Source: Marivita lacus (GTDB taxonomy: Bacteria; Pseudomonadota; Alphaproteobacteria; Rhodobacterales; Rhodobacteraceae). From it: DNA of 64,000 bases. Positions 53,790 through 62,436 of this stretch are shown here, piece after piece. The stretch lies in the NCBI RefSeq assembly GCF_014637725.1, contig NZ_BMFC01000006.1:124001-188000 (forward strand), read 5' to 3'. Within the stretch, counting starts at the first letter, position 1. The number at the start of each line of letters is the position of its first letter. Made by a program: the position numbers and the translations under genes. The notes under the pieces are model-generated. The model was not told where the DNA came from. It ran no database searches and was given only the letters and a program-made list of their open reading frames with translations.

Positions 53790-55665
53790 AACTCGCGCGC
53801 TTGATGCCCATGAGCCGCGCCCGTGCCCGCGGATCGCTGTCGAACAGCGACGCCAGCTGCTCGGTCATTGCGCCCGCCAGTTGCTCCACATCGGTGATCG
53901 TCACGGCGCGTTCGTAATAGCGCGTCACGTCATGGCCGATGCCGATGGCCAGCAACTCCACCTGACGCCGCCGCTCGACCATGGCGATCACGTCGCGCAG
54001 GTGCTTTTCAAGGTAATTGGCCGGGTTAACCGACAGGGTGCTGTCATCCACCGGCGCGCCATCGGAAATCACCATCAGGATCTTGCGCGCCTCCGAGCGG
54101 TGCAGCATCCGCCGGTGTGCCCATTCAAGCGCCTCGCCGTCGATGTTTTCCTTCAGCAGGCCTTCCTTCATCATCAGCCCGAGGTTGGGCCGGGTCCGGC
54201 GCCATGGCGCGTCGGCGCTCTTGTAGATGATGTGGCGCAGATCGTTCAGACGACCGGGCTGCTGTTCGCGCCCTTCGTTGAGCCATTTCTCGCGGGCCTG
54301 TCCGCCCTTCCATGCGCGGGTGGTGAAGCCGAGGATCTCAACCTTGACCGAACACCGCTCCAAGGTCCGAGCCAGAACATCGGCGCAGATCGCGGCGATG
54401 GAGATGGGCCGTCCGCGCATGGAGCCCGAATTGTCCAACAGCAGCGTCACAACGGTGTCGCGGAACTCGGTGTCCTTTTCGACCTTGAACGACAGTGGTG
54501 TCGTCGGGTTCGCCACCACGCGCGCCAGCCGTCCCGCATCAAGAATGCCTTCCTCCAGATCGAATTCCCAGGACCGGTTTTGCTGCGCCTGCAGACGGCG
54601 CTGCAACTTGTTGGCCAGACGGCTGACCGCGCCCTTCAACGGCTCCAGCTGTTGATCCAGATAGGCGCGCAACCGCTCCAGCTCGACCGGCTCGGCCAGA
54701 TCCTCGGCGAGGATCTCCTCGTCATGGGTTGCGTCGAACACCTTGTAATCCGGGTCCGCTTCGGACATCGGGGCAGGTGGCGGCGGCTCGAGCGGCGCCT
54801 CGCCGTCGGGCATCTCGGTCTCGTCGCTCATCTCTTGGTCGGCCATCTCGTCCATCGAGACCTGCGCCTGACTGGGATCCTGCGTCTCGTCCTGGCTCGA
54901 TTCGGGGCTGGCTTCGCTGTCCTCGCTCTCGTCCTCGTCCTGACCGGTGCTGTCGGGCTCCTGATCGTCGTCGCTGCCCTCTTCGGCCTGATCCTGCGCT
55001 TCGTCGTCCAGCTCGTCCGGGTCATCACCCAGTTGATCGCCATACCCCAGATCGGTGATCACCGCGCGGGTGAAGCGGGCAAAGGCCGCCTGATCGCTCA
55101 GCACGTCCTGCAGGTTTTCCAGAGTGCCGCCCGCCTGGTTCTCGATGAACCCGCGCCACAATTCCATGACGTTCTGCGCGCCCTGCGGCAGATCGCGCCC
55201 GGTGGCCAGATGCCGCACGAGGTAGCCCGCCGCCTCGGCCAGCGGTGCGTCCGACGCTTCCTTGATCTGGTCATAGCCACGCCGCAGCGCATCATGTCCG
55301 ATCTTGGCGTCGATATTGCCTGCGGTCCCGGGCATGTCGCGCGCGCCCATCGCCTCGCAGCGGGCGGTCTCCATGCTCTCGTAAAGCTCGCGCGCCAGAT
55401 CGCCCTGCGGCGCATAGCGCGTATGGGTGCCCGCGTCGTGGTAGCGGCGATACATCGCCATCGCATCCGCCGTGCCGCGCGCCAGCATCACCTCGTCGCG
55501 GGTCAGGCGGCGGCTGATCTGCGGCAGACGCATCGCGTCGCCGGAAATCCCCGAAGGGTCAACGGAATAGCTGACCGTCAGATCCGGGTCGCGCGCCATG
55601 ACCTTGGTCGCTTCGGCCAACGCCTTCTTGAACGGATCGGCTGGGTTGTCGGTTGGTTTGCTCAT
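53788..55665 (-). CDS. cobT: Cobaltochelatase subunit CobT
   Basis: 625 residues. Part of the CobNST complex that inserts cobalt into hydrogenobyrinate diamide in the aerobic B12 pathway. The C-terminal von Willebrand A domain has a MIDAS motif [13 protein letters not shown] highly acidic, glutamate- and aspartate-rich linker (about residues 205-290) is usual for CobT. The N-terminal third has the family's [15 protein letters not shown] and helical region. Upstream lies cobS on the same strand with a repeat and a hairpin in between. CobN is not in the window. Confidence 0.94.
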   Translation of the reverse strand: MSKPTDNPADPFKKALAEATKVMARDPDLTVSYSVDPSGISGDAMRLPQISRRLTRDEVMLARGTADAMAMYRRYHDAGTHTRYAPQGDLARELYESMETARCEAMGARDMPGTAGNIDAKIGHDALRRGYDQIKEASDAPLAEAAGYLVRHLATGRDLPQGAQNVMELWRGFIENQAGGTLENLQDVLSDQAAFARFTRAVITDLGYGDQLGDDPDELDDEAQDQAEEGSDDDQEPDSTGQDEDESEDSEASPESSQDETQDPSQAQVSMDEMADQEMSDETEMPDGEAPLEPPPPAPMSEADPDYKVFDATHDEEILAEDLAEPVELERLRAYLDQQLEPLKGAVSRLANKLQRRLQAQQNRSWEFDLEEGILDAGRLARVVANPTTPLSFKVEKDTEFRDTVVTLLLDNSGSMRGRPISIAAICADVLARTLERCSVKVEILGFTTRAWKGGQAREKWLNEGREQQPGRLNDLRHIIYKSADAPWRRTRPNLGLMMKEGLLKENIDGEALEWAHRRMLHRSEARKILMVISDGAPVDDSTLSVNPANYLEKHLRDVIAMVERRRQVELLAIGIGHDVTRYYERAVTITDVEQLAGAMTEQLASLFDSDPRARARLMGIKRAS

Positions 55666-55735
55666 GGCCTGACCTTTCCACGCAGCTTGTTGGCGTGCAA
55701 TACCGCGAGCCTTGACCTGACGCGCAAGGCCTGAA

Positions 55736-55783
55736 CTTCTTCGGTTTCCAAATACCTCGGGGGTCTGGGGGCAGAGCCCCCAG
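55736..55783 (-). repeat. G-rich hairpin repeat with TATTTGGAAA tail (copy 2)
   Basis: On the minus strand: CTGGGGGC-TCT-GCCCCCAG, a second C-run, then GAGGTATTTGGAAACCGAAGAAG. It is the same repeat type as at 10503-10550 with a similar order and tail. It lies between cobS and cobT, so it is probably a terminator or processing element after cobS. Confidence 0.65.
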
Positions 55784-55787
55784 CACG

Positions 55788-55810
55788 TCGGATCGGCCCC
55801 GCCGATCCGA
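55788..55810. repeat. 10-bp perfect hairpin after cobS
   Basis: TCGGATCGGC-CCC-GCCGATCCGA, immediately upstream of the cobS 3' end and 5 nt from the G-rich repeat. The GATCGG-type half-sites also occur at the 3' end of cobT, so cobS and cobT share a 3' element. Confidence 0.55.
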
Positions 55811-55816
55811 TACCCA

Positions 55817-56803
55817 TCAGCCCAAGCTCAGGGAGGCCGCGCTCTCGGGCAGCTCTTCGTCAAAGCAGCGCTGGTAGAACTCGGCCACGGTCTGGCGCTC
55901 CAGCTCGTCGCATTTGTTGAGGAACGACACGCGGAAGGCGTAGCCCACATCGCGGAAGATCTCCGCGTTCTGCGCCCAGGCGATCACGGTCCGGGGGCTC
56001 ATCACCGTCGACAGGTCGCCGGACATGAACGCGGTGCGCGACAGATCCGCGACCGTGACCATCTGGCGCACGATCTTGCGGCCCTTCTCGGTGTTGTAAT
56101 GCGGTGCCTTCGACAGAACGATCGAGGTCTCGGCATCGATCGACAGGTAGTTCAGCGTTGCCACCAGCGACCAGCGGTCCATCTGGCCCTGGTTGATCTG
56201 TTGGGTGCCGTGGTAGAGACCCGTCGTGTCCCCAAGGCCCACCGTGTTGGCGGTGGCGAAGATGCGGAAATACTTGTGCGGGGTGATGACCTGGTTCTGG
56301 TCGAGCAGCGTCAGCTTGCCGTCGGTTTCCAGAACCCGCTGGATCACGAACATCACGTCGGCGCGACCGGCATCATATTCGTCGAACACGATGGCGGTGG
56401 GGTTGCGCAACGCCCAGGGCAGGATGCCTTCCTGGAACTGCGTGACCTGCTTGCCCTCGACCAGCTTGATCGCGTCCTTGCCGATCAGGTCGATGCGGCT
56501 GATATGGCTGTCGAGGTTGACGCGCACGCAGGGCCAGTTGAGCCGCGACGCGATCTGTTCGATATGGGTCGACTTGCCGGTGCCGTGATAGCCCTGGATC
56601 ATCACGCGGCGGTTGTTGCGAAACCCCGCGAGAATCGCCAGCGTCGTGTCCGGGTCGAACTTGTAGGTGCTGTCGACATCGGGCACGCGCTCCGTGCGTT
56701 CGGGAAAGCCGTGGACAATCATGTCCGTATCAATGCCAAACACCTCGCGTACGGAAATTTCTTCTGTCGGTTTGGCGTTGATGTCGATCGTCCCGTCGGC
56801 CAT
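55817..56803 (-). CDS. cobS: Cobaltochelatase subunit CobS
   Basis: 328 residues. An AAA+ ATPase subunit that drives cobalt insertion with CobT and CobN. The Walker A is GYHGTGKST (residues 71-79), Walker B is [17 protein letters not shown], and sensor 1 is [14 protein letters not shown]. It is a typical MoxR-type ATPase. AGAAGGA precedes the ATG. The gene is the first of the cobS-cobT pair, divergent from the ECF sigma gene. Confidence 0.95.
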   Translation of the reverse strand: MADGTIDINAKPTEEISVREVFGIDTDMIVHGFPERTERVPDVDSTYKFDPDTTLAILAGFRNNRRVMIQGYHGTGKSTHIEQIASRLNWPCVRVNLDSHISRIDLIGKDAIKLVEGKQVTQFQEGILPWALRNPTAIVFDEYDAGRADVMFVIQRVLETDGKLTLLDQNQVITPHKYFRIFATANTVGLGDTTGLYHGTQQINQGQMDRWSLVATLNYLSIDAETSIVLSKAPHYNTEKGRKIVRQMVTVADLSRTAFMSGDLSTVMSPRTVIAWAQNAEIFRDVGYAFRVSFLNKCDELERQTVAEFYQRCFDEELPESAASLSLG

Positions 56804-56892
56804 GTTGCGGACATCCTTCTAAGCTTGGGTTTTGCGTGAGTGGTGCAACATATTGGCGGGAGGAGCAAGGGAAAGGGCAGGGGAATTCAGTG

Positions 56893-57435
56893 ATGACGCC
56901 CAACGAAGAGGTGGAAAACCTCATTGCCCGCGTAGCGATGGGCGACCGTTCGGCGTTCAATCGCCTTTATGATCGGACCTCGGCGAAACTCTTTGGCGTC
57001 TGTCTGCGTGTTTTGAATGATCGCGCAGAAGCGGAAGAGGTATTGCAGGACGTGTTTGTGACGGTGTGGAACAAGGCAGACAGTTACAGGGTCAACGGGT
57101 ATTCCCCGATGACCTGGCTGATCACGATCACCCGCAACCGCGCGGTGGACCGTCGCCGTGCGCTCAGACTGCCGCCGATTCCCATCGAGACAGCCGATCT
57201 TTTGCCCGACAGCAAACCCGGACCCGAAGCCACTGCGGTCGCCGCTGCCGATGCGCGGCAAATCACCGCCTGTCTGGATGAACTGCCCCGCGCCCGCGCA
57301 CACCTTGTGCGCCGCGCCTATCTCGACGGCGACAGCTATGCCGACCTTTCCGAGGCAACGGGGGTCAACCTGAACACCATTCGCACCTGGCTGCGCCGCA
57401 GCCTCTTGGCCCTTCGAGAGTGTTTGAGCCGATGA
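56893..57435 (+). CDS. ECF-type RNA polymerase sigma factor
   Basis: 180 residues. Contains sigma-70 region 2 (AFNRLYDRTSAKLFGVCLRVL...AEEVLQDVFVTVWNKA) and region 4 (CLDELPRARAHLVRRAYLDGDSYADLSEATGVNLNTIRTWLRRSL), with no region 3, as in ECF sigmas. ATG at 56893; a GTG directly upstream is possible. The anti-sigma gene starts within its stop (ATGA), so it is co-expressed with its regulator. It probably acts in envelope or redox stress, from the neighbours downstream. Confidence 0.9.
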   Translation: MTPNEEVENLIARVAMGDRSAFNRLYDRTSAKLFGVCLRVLNDRAEAEEVLQDVFVTVWNKADSYRVNGYSPMTWLITITRNRAVDRRRALRLPPIPIETADLLPDSKPGPEATAVAAADARQITACLDELPRARAHLVRRAYLDGDSYADLSEATGVNLNTIRTWLRRSLLALRECLSR

Positions 57436-58145
57436 GCGACCAGACAACGCCCCCCATTGACCCCGAAGATGACGATGACCGCGTTCTGGCGGCCGAATAC
57501 ACGCTGGGTCTTTTGCCAGACACCGAACGCACGGCCTTCGAGGCGCGGATGGCGAGCGATGCCGACCTGCGCGCCGAAGTGATTGCGTGGCACGAACAAT
57601 TCGCCACCGTGATCCTTGACGAGGTAGACGAGGTCGCGCCCTCGGCTCAAGTGGCCAAACGGTTGCAGACCCGCCTCTTCAAACCCGAGAAACGATCCTT
57701 CTGGCAGCAGATCTGGCCCTACGGGTTGGGTGGTGTCGCGGCGGCGCTGGCCTTGTGGCTGGCGGTCAGCAGCGGGCTCATCACGCCCGAAGAAGACGCG
57801 CTGCGCGCCGATCTCGTGGCTGAACTGGCGCCCACGCCCGATGGCGAAGGTCTGGTGATCCGCGCCGATGTCGACACCTCGCGCGGAGCCGTTCAGGTGA
57901 TCCGCGCGGCAGGCACGCCACCCGAGGGCCGGGTTTTCGAACTGTGGCTCATCGCCGGGGATGCCGCTCCGGTGTCGCTGGGCCTGCTTCGGGATGACAC
58001 CAGCACGATCATCGACCTGCCGCAGGAGGTGCTGGCGCTGATGCCCGGCGCGGTTCTGGCAGTATCCGACGAACCGCCCGGAGGATCACCGACAGGTGCG
58101 CCCACAGGTGCGGTGCGCGCCGCAGGGCAGCTCACGTCCTCGTGA
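57432..58145 (+). CDS. Anti-sigma factor, RskA-like
   Basis: 237 residues. An N-terminal cytoplasmic part (DDDRVLAAEYTLGLLPDTERTAFEARMASDADLRAEVIAWHEQF, the RskA/ZAS-like helical motif), one membrane segment (about residues 97-117, WPYGLGGVAAALALWLAVSSG), and a periplasmic domain of the RskA C-terminal kind (VFELWLIAGDAAPVSLGLL). It overlaps the sigma gene by 4 nt. Its control of that sigma factor is inferred from the arrangement. Confidence 0.87.
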   Translation: MSDQTTPPIDPEDDDDRVLAAEYTLGLLPDTERTAFEARMASDADLRAEVIAWHEQFATVILDEVDEVAPSAQVAKRLQTRLFKPEKRSFWQQIWPYGLGGVAAALALWLAVSSGLITPEEDALRADLVAELAPTPDGEGLVIRADVDTSRGAVQVIRAAGTPPEGRVFELWLIAGDAAPVSLGLLRDDTSTIIDLPQEVLALMPGAVLAVSDEPPGGSPTGAPTGAVRAAGQLTSS

Positions 58146-58159
58146 TGATCATGTGATCA

Positions 58160-58191
58160 CGTTTCTTGAAACGCGGGCCGTCTGAGGCCCG
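58160..58191. repeat. Palindrome and hairpin after the anti-sigma gene
   Basis: CGTTTC-TT-GAAACG (58160-58173) is immediately followed by CGGGCC-GTCTGA-GGCCCG (58174-58191) and then TGTCTTTGTCC. The second may be a weak terminator; the first is a possible operator before the fasciclin gene. Confidence 0.5.
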
Positions 58192-58242
58192 TGTCTTTGT
58201 CCGACCCGCACAGAGACCTGGCGGGGTAAACTGGAGGACGAT

Positions 58243-58812
58243 ATGACATTCAAGACACTGATCACCGCCGCTCTGGCCGCCACGACCCTTGCCGGGGCCG
58301 CCTTTGCCGAAAGCCATGCCGCAACCGGGAACCCGATGGTTGGGGGAGCTGCGATGTTCCCCGAGATGAACATCGTCGAGAACGCGGTGAATTCGGCCGA
58401 TCACACCACGCTGGTCGCCGCGGTCAAGGCCGCCGGGCTGGTGGACACATTGATGAGCGAAGGCCCGTTCACCGTGTTCGCCCCCACCAATGCAGCCTTT
58501 GATCGCATTTCGGATGCGTCGCTGAACGCGCTGCTGCAGCCCGAAGCCAAGGCGCAGCTGACGCAAATCCTGACCTGTCACGTGGTTGCCGCAAACGCGA
58601 TGTCCGATGCCATCGCGGGCATGATCGCGGATGATAACGGCGCGCATGCCGTTCAGACCGTGGGCGGCTGCACCCTGCAGGCCAAGATGGACGGCTCCAG
58701 CATCACCCTTACGGACGAGAACGGGCGTGACGCCACTGTCACGATTGCCGATGTGCGCCAGTCGAACGGCGTCATCCACGTGATCGACCGCGTGCTTTTG
58801 CCGGCTCAATAG
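58243..58812 (+). CDS. Exported fasciclin (FAS1) domain protein
   Basis: 189 residues. Signal peptide (residues 1-22, ending AGAAFAES) then one FAS1 domain: DHTTLVAAVKAAGLVDTLMSEGPFTVFAPTNAAFDRI and VGGCTLQAKM..ITL; final VIHVIDRVLLPAQ. FAS1 domains mediate adhesion or binding at the cell surface. TGGAGGA lies before the ATG. It is downstream of the sigma/anti-sigma pair and upstream of msrB on the same strand. Confidence 0.92.
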   Translation: MTFKTLITAALAATTLAGAAFAESHAATGNPMVGGAAMFPEMNIVENAVNSADHTTLVAAVKAAGLVDTLMSEGPFTVFAPTNAAFDRISDASLNALLQPEAKAQLTQILTCHVVAANAMSDAIAGMIADDNGAHAVQTVGGCTLQAKMDGSSITLTDENGRDATVTIADVRQSNGVIHVIDRVLLPAQ

Positions 58813-58918
58813 CGCCCCAACCCCCATGCGGGGTGTGAGAGATCGCGCAAAAGTGTGTGTCCCGGTCTTGTGGACTGACGGGCTGGGGCACACTCTTATA
58901 CCAACGAAGGAGGACCAG

Positions 58919-59392
58919 ATGTTGAGACGACATTTCCTGCAGACCGCGGCTGCCGCCCTTGGCCTGGGTGCCATGGCGAAAAGCGCGGGCGCTGCCGAAG
59001 GCACGTTCGAAATCACGCGGTCCAAGGCCGAGTGGAAAGCGATGCTGACCTCGCTGGAATATCGCGTGATGCGCGAAGAGGGCACCGAGCGTGCCTTCTC
59101 GTCCCCGCTGAACGACGAAAACCGCGATGGCATGTTCCTGTGCAAGGGCTGTGATCTTCCGCTTTACGCCTCCGAGCACAAATACGACAGCCGCACGGGC
59201 TGGCCCAGCTTCTGGCAGGGCCAGAGCAATGCCATTGGCACGAAACCCGATCGATCGCTCTTCGTGGTGCGCACAGAATGCCATTGCCGCCGCTGCGGCA
59301 GCCATCTGGGTCACATCTTCGACGATGGCCCCCAGCCGACCGGCAAGCGTCATTGCATCAACGGCGTCAGCCTGACCTTCCGCGCAGCCTGA
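58919..59392 (+). CDS. msrB: Tat-exported peptide-methionine (R)-S-oxide reductase MsrB
   Basis: 157 residues. Reduces methionine-R-sulfoxide. The N-terminus RRHFLQ with a following hydrophobic stretch is a Tat signal, so the enzyme would be periplasmic. The MsrB domain has zinc cysteines C75, C78, C123 and C126 (CKGC and CRRC) and the catalytic C146 in RHCINGVSL. GAAGGAGGA precedes the ATG. It is downstream of the fasciclin gene and presumably part of the same stress response. Confidence 0.93.
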   Translation: MLRRHFLQTAAAALGLGAMAKSAGAAEGTFEITRSKAEWKAMLTSLEYRVMREEGTERAFSSPLNDENRDGMFLCKGCDLPLYASEHKYDSRTGWPSFWQGQSNAIGTKPDRSLFVVRTECHCRRCGSHLGHIFDDGPQPTGKRHCINGVSLTFRAA

Positions 59393-59404
59393 CGCTTCGC
59401 CTCG

Positions 59405-59439
59405 GAGTTTGCAAACCGACGGATCGGGTTTGCAAACTC
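59405..59439. terminator. 13-bp hairpin between convergent msrB and the UbiH-family gene
   Basis: GAGTTTGCAAACC, loop GACGGATCG, GGTTTGCAAACTC. It begins 12 nt after the msrB stop and touches the last base of the UbiH-family stop. It may be a bidirectional terminator. The half-stem contains GTTTGCAAAC, itself a palindrome. Confidence 0.65.
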
Positions 59440-60635
59440 TACGCGCCCCGCGCGCCCAACCCCAATTGCATCAACGTCTTGCGCACCGGCTTGAGCGTAT
59501 AAAGCGCATCCAGCCCTGTTGCCCGAATATCACGCAGCGGCTGCGCGCTCAGCATAGAGGTGCGGTTCAGCAGGGTGATCCCCGCGACCCGCGCCCGGAT
59601 ATCCGCGATGCGGTTCTGGTGGTAGGCGTCCAGCATCTTGCGATTGCCGATGTCGCCCCCCGCCTGACGCGCAAGATCGCGCAGCGCGCCGATGTCCTTG
59701 AGGCTCATGTTCAGCCCCTGCGCCCCGATGGGCGGCACCACGTGCGCGGCCTCGGCGACCAGCGCCAGCCGCTCGCCGCTCAGCCGGTCGGCATGCTGGC
59801 TGATGATCGGCCAGATCGTGCGGCGCGATGCCAGCGTCAGGGGCCCGAACAGGCTGCAGGACCGCGCGGTCATCGCCTCTTCGAACGCATCCGTGTCCAG
59901 CGCCAGCAGCGCCTCGGCGTTCGGCCCTTCCTCCATCCAGACAATCGCAGACGAGGGACGCCCGTCGAGATCAGGCAGCGGCACGAACGTGAACGGCCCA
60001 CCGGTGCGATGGATCTCGGTCGACACGTTGCCATGCGGAATCGGATGTGTCACCGCGAAGGCCAGCGCCTTTTGGCCGAACCGGGTGGTTTGTGCGTCGA
60101 TGCCCGCCGCCTTGCGCATCGGTGAATTGCGCCCATCCGCAGCGATCACCAGTTTGCAGCGCACCTTGGTCCCGTCGCTGAGGCCTACACGGGCCTCGGC
60201 CTCGCGGGTAAAAAGCGATACCGTGCCCACGCCCGCGCGAAAGGTGACATTCTGCATCGCATCGAGATGCGCGACGAACTCCCGGCGCAAGAGCCAGTTT
60301 GGCAGGTTCCACCCGAACGGCTTGTCCGAAATGTCGGAGGCGTTGAATTCCTTGGTCACGCGCGCTTTCGCTTCTTCGCCCCCCGCATCGACGATCCGCA
60401 TGACCTGAAGCGGCATCGCGTGATCCGCCAGCCGCGCCCAAAGGCCGATCTCGTCCAGAAACGCCTGCGCCGGTTGCAGGAACGCGGTGGTCCGCAGGTC
60501 TGCCCCTTCGGCGTTGCGGTCGGTCACGGGTGGCGCAGGATCAAGACACAGGACCGAATGGCCCTCGGCCCCGAACGCCGCCGCTGCGGCCAGCCCGGCA
60601 ATGCCGCCCCCGGAGACAACGATGTCATATGTCAT
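59439..60635 (-). CDS. UbiH/UbiF-family FAD-dependent hydroxylase
   Basis: 398 residues. A flavoprotein monooxygenase of the ubiquinone biosynthesis type. N-terminal FAD site DIVVSGGGIAGLAAAAAF, the DG motif CKLVIAADGRNSPMRKAAGI, and LALVAEAAHVVPPIGAQGLNMSLKDIGAL in the C-terminal GD-like region. The substrate position (C1, C5 or C6) cannot be assigned. It is upstream of nothing else on this strand and convergent with msrB. Alternative: UbiL-type, which joins two hydroxylations. Confidence 0.87.
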   Translation of the reverse strand: MTYDIVVSGGGIAGLAAAAAFGAEGHSVLCLDPAPPVTDRNAEGADLRTTAFLQPAQAFLDEIGLWARLADHAMPLQVMRIVDAGGEEAKARVTKEFNASDISDKPFGWNLPNWLLRREFVAHLDAMQNVTFRAGVGTVSLFTREAEARVGLSDGTKVRCKLVIAADGRNSPMRKAAGIDAQTTRFGQKALAFAVTHPIPHGNVSTEIHRTGGPFTFVPLPDLDGRPSSAIVWMEEGPNAEALLALDTDAFEEAMTARSCSLFGPLTLASRRTIWPIISQHADRLSGERLALVAEAAHVVPPIGAQGLNMSLKDIGALRDLARQAGGDIGNRKMLDAYHQNRIADIRARVAGITLLNRTSMLSAQPLRDIRATGLDALYTLKPVRKTLMQLGLGARGA

Positions 60636-60704
60636 GGCGTGGCCTTTCGCTTGGATATCGAACCCGGCTTATACGCTGGGCAGGGCAATTGATGCGTAAG
60701 CACC

Positions 60705-60950
60705 CTATTTTCCGACGGTGATCAGAAGCAGGATGATCATCACCACCGGCACCATCGCCAGCGCCGCCATTGTCAACGCGACAATGCCCCATTTCATCAC
60801 GGCCAGCACCACGAGGGTCACCAACGCGACCAGCAGGTAATAGATCGTGTCCTCCGGGCCTTCGTTCAGATCGCGGGCGATCCAGCCGAAAACCGGGATG
60901 GCGTAGAACGGGTTGCGGCGCGGCGCGGGGGCAGTTTCGGAACTGGACAT
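60705..60950 (-). CDS. Small membrane protein of unknown function
   Basis: 81 residues from ATG at 60950 (MSSSETAPAPRRN). After a short proline-rich cytoplasmic part it has FGWIARDLNEGPEDTIYYLLVALVTLV, then two membrane segments (about residues 37-55 and 58-79). No domain recognised. The gene is small but its composition is normal. It is placed between a UbiH-family gene and a nucleotidase, a position seen in this group. Confidence 0.7.
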   Translation of the reverse strand: MSSSETAPAPRRNPFYAIPVFGWIARDLNEGPEDTIYYLLVALVTLVVLAVMKWGIVALTMAALAMVPVVMIILLLITVGK

Positions 60951-61038
60951 GTCGGACCCTTCATTCTGTCTGCATGAAAGATAGGCAGCCCGCCGCGTGT
61001 TGAAACTGGCAAATTGCCGCAATGCAGCGCGTCGCCTG

Positions 61039-61683
61039 TCAGGTCAGGCGGGCCAGGAATTCGTTCAAGTCCGCCGTGTGGTGGTGGATGTGATCGGCCA
61101 CGATGGCGTCGGGGGCCACGTGCACGGTCCGCATTCCCATCGCATGCGGTGCCGCGAGGTTGCGCGGATCGTCCTCGAACATGGCGGCGCTGCGCGTGTC
61201 GGTGCCGTCGCGGCCAAACACCCGCTCGAACGCGCCGCGTTCGGGCTTGGGCTGGTAATCGGCATGTTCGACGCCGTAGACCGCGTCAAAGATGTCGTCC
61301 AGCCCGCGCGCCTTGAGCACGTTGCGGGCATAGGGTTCGGACCCGTTAGTATAGACGATCTTGCGCCCCGGCAGACCGCTGATCAGCGACGCGAGATACG
61401 GGTCTTCGGACAGCACGGTAAAATCGATGTCATGCACATCGTGCATGTAGGGCGCCGGGTCCACCTCATGTTCGCGCATCAGCCCCGCCAGCGTGGTGCC
61501 GTAGGTCTTCCAATAGTGCAGACGCAGCGAGTTGGCCTCGGCATGGTCGACGCTCAGCGCGTCCATGACGAATTTCGTCATCCGCACCTCGATCTGGTCG
61601 AAGAGGCGGACAGCGGGCGAATAGAGCGTGTTGTCGAGATCGAACACCCAGTGGCGGACGTGATGAAAAGCGTTTTTGACCAT
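61039..61683 (-). CDS. Pyrimidine 5'-nucleotidase (HAD superfamily)
   Basis: 214 residues. HAD phosphatase with motif I FDLDNTLYSP (residues ~13-22), motif II YTNGSE and motif III/IV KPERGAF...FEDDPRNL. The DLDNTLY start is typical of the Sdt1-like pyrimidine 5'-nucleotidase group, which act on UMP and CMP. The start at 61683 was chosen to put motif I near the N-terminus. It is divergent from the GntR gene. Confidence 0.88.
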   Translation of the reverse strand: MVKNAFHHVRHWVFDLDNTLYSPAVRLFDQIEVRMTKFVMDALSVDHAEANSLRLHYWKTYGTTLAGLMREHEVDPAPYMHDVHDIDFTVLSEDPYLASLISGLPGRKIVYTNGSEPYARNVLKARGLDDIFDAVYGVEHADYQPKPERGAFERVFGRDGTDTRSAAMFEDDPRNLAAPHAMGMRTVHVAPDAIVADHIHHHTADLNEFLARLT

Positions 61684-61785
61684 GTCATGAAGAATAGGCG
61701 GGCCGGTCGGGCGCGGCAATGGCTCAACTTGCGTCTTTTGCCAAAGCGGCGCTATCTTGCGGGAACTGAACAAGGATCACGCCCT

Positions 61786-62436
61786 ATGAAAGATGTGAAG
61801 CCGCCCCAGAAGGACGCCTATTCGTCGATCCTCGAGGCGATTGACGTTGGTATTTACCGACCGGGCGACCGGCTGGTGGAAAGCGATCTGGCCGAACGGT
61901 TCGGGATGTCGCGCACGCCGATCCGCGAGGCGCTGCAGCGGCTGGAAACCCAGTCCCTGCTGACGCGCGATGGTCGGTCCCTGATCGTGGCCTCGCTCGA
62001 TCACAATCAGATGGCCGAGCTTTATGTCGTGCGTACCGAGCTTGAAGGGCTGGCGGCGCGTCTGGCGGCGCGTCATGCCACCGAGGAAGAGGTGCAGGTT
62101 TTGCAGGACATGGTGCATGACGACCGCGCCCTGCTGGACGACCCCTCGTCGCTGGCGCGCGCGAACCGGCGGTTTCACAAGCAGATCCATCTCGCCTCGC
62201 ACAACCGGTTCCTCGTGCAGCAGCTTGATCTGGTTCACCGGTCGATGGCGCTGATGGCGACCACGTCGCTGGCAGCCCAAGGCAGGGGCGAGATCGCTCT
62301 TGCCGAACACCAGGTGATCGTCGATGCCATCCAGCAGCGCAACGAGGATGCGGCCTACCGCGCGCTGCGCGATCATATCTCGGTCGCCTTCGTGACGCGG
62401 CTCAAGCTGGATTCCAAGGCCAAGGATCACCTCTGA
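61786..62436 (+). CDS. GntR-family transcriptional regulator (FadR/FCD type)
   Basis: 216 residues. An N-terminal winged helix (IYRPGDRLVESDLAERFGMSRTPIREALQRLETQSLL) is followed by an all-helical FCD ligand-binding domain (about residues 80-205) with likely metal or acid ligands in its core (ARANRRFHKQIHLASHN and AEHQVIVDAI). The ligand is unknown. Its last 10 nt overlap the end of the convergent glycosyltransferase gene. It may regulate the divergent nucleotidase gene, but this is speculative. Confidence 0.92.
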   Translation: MKDVKPPQKDAYSSILEAIDVGIYRPGDRLVESDLAERFGMSRTPIREALQRLETQSLLTRDGRSLIVASLDHNQMAELYVVRTELEGLAARLAARHATEEEVQVLQDMVHDDRALLDDPSSLARANRRFHKQIHLASHNRFLVQQLDLVHRSMALMATTSLAAQGRGEIALAEHQVIVDAIQQRNEDAAYRALRDHISVAFVTRLKLDSKAKDHL

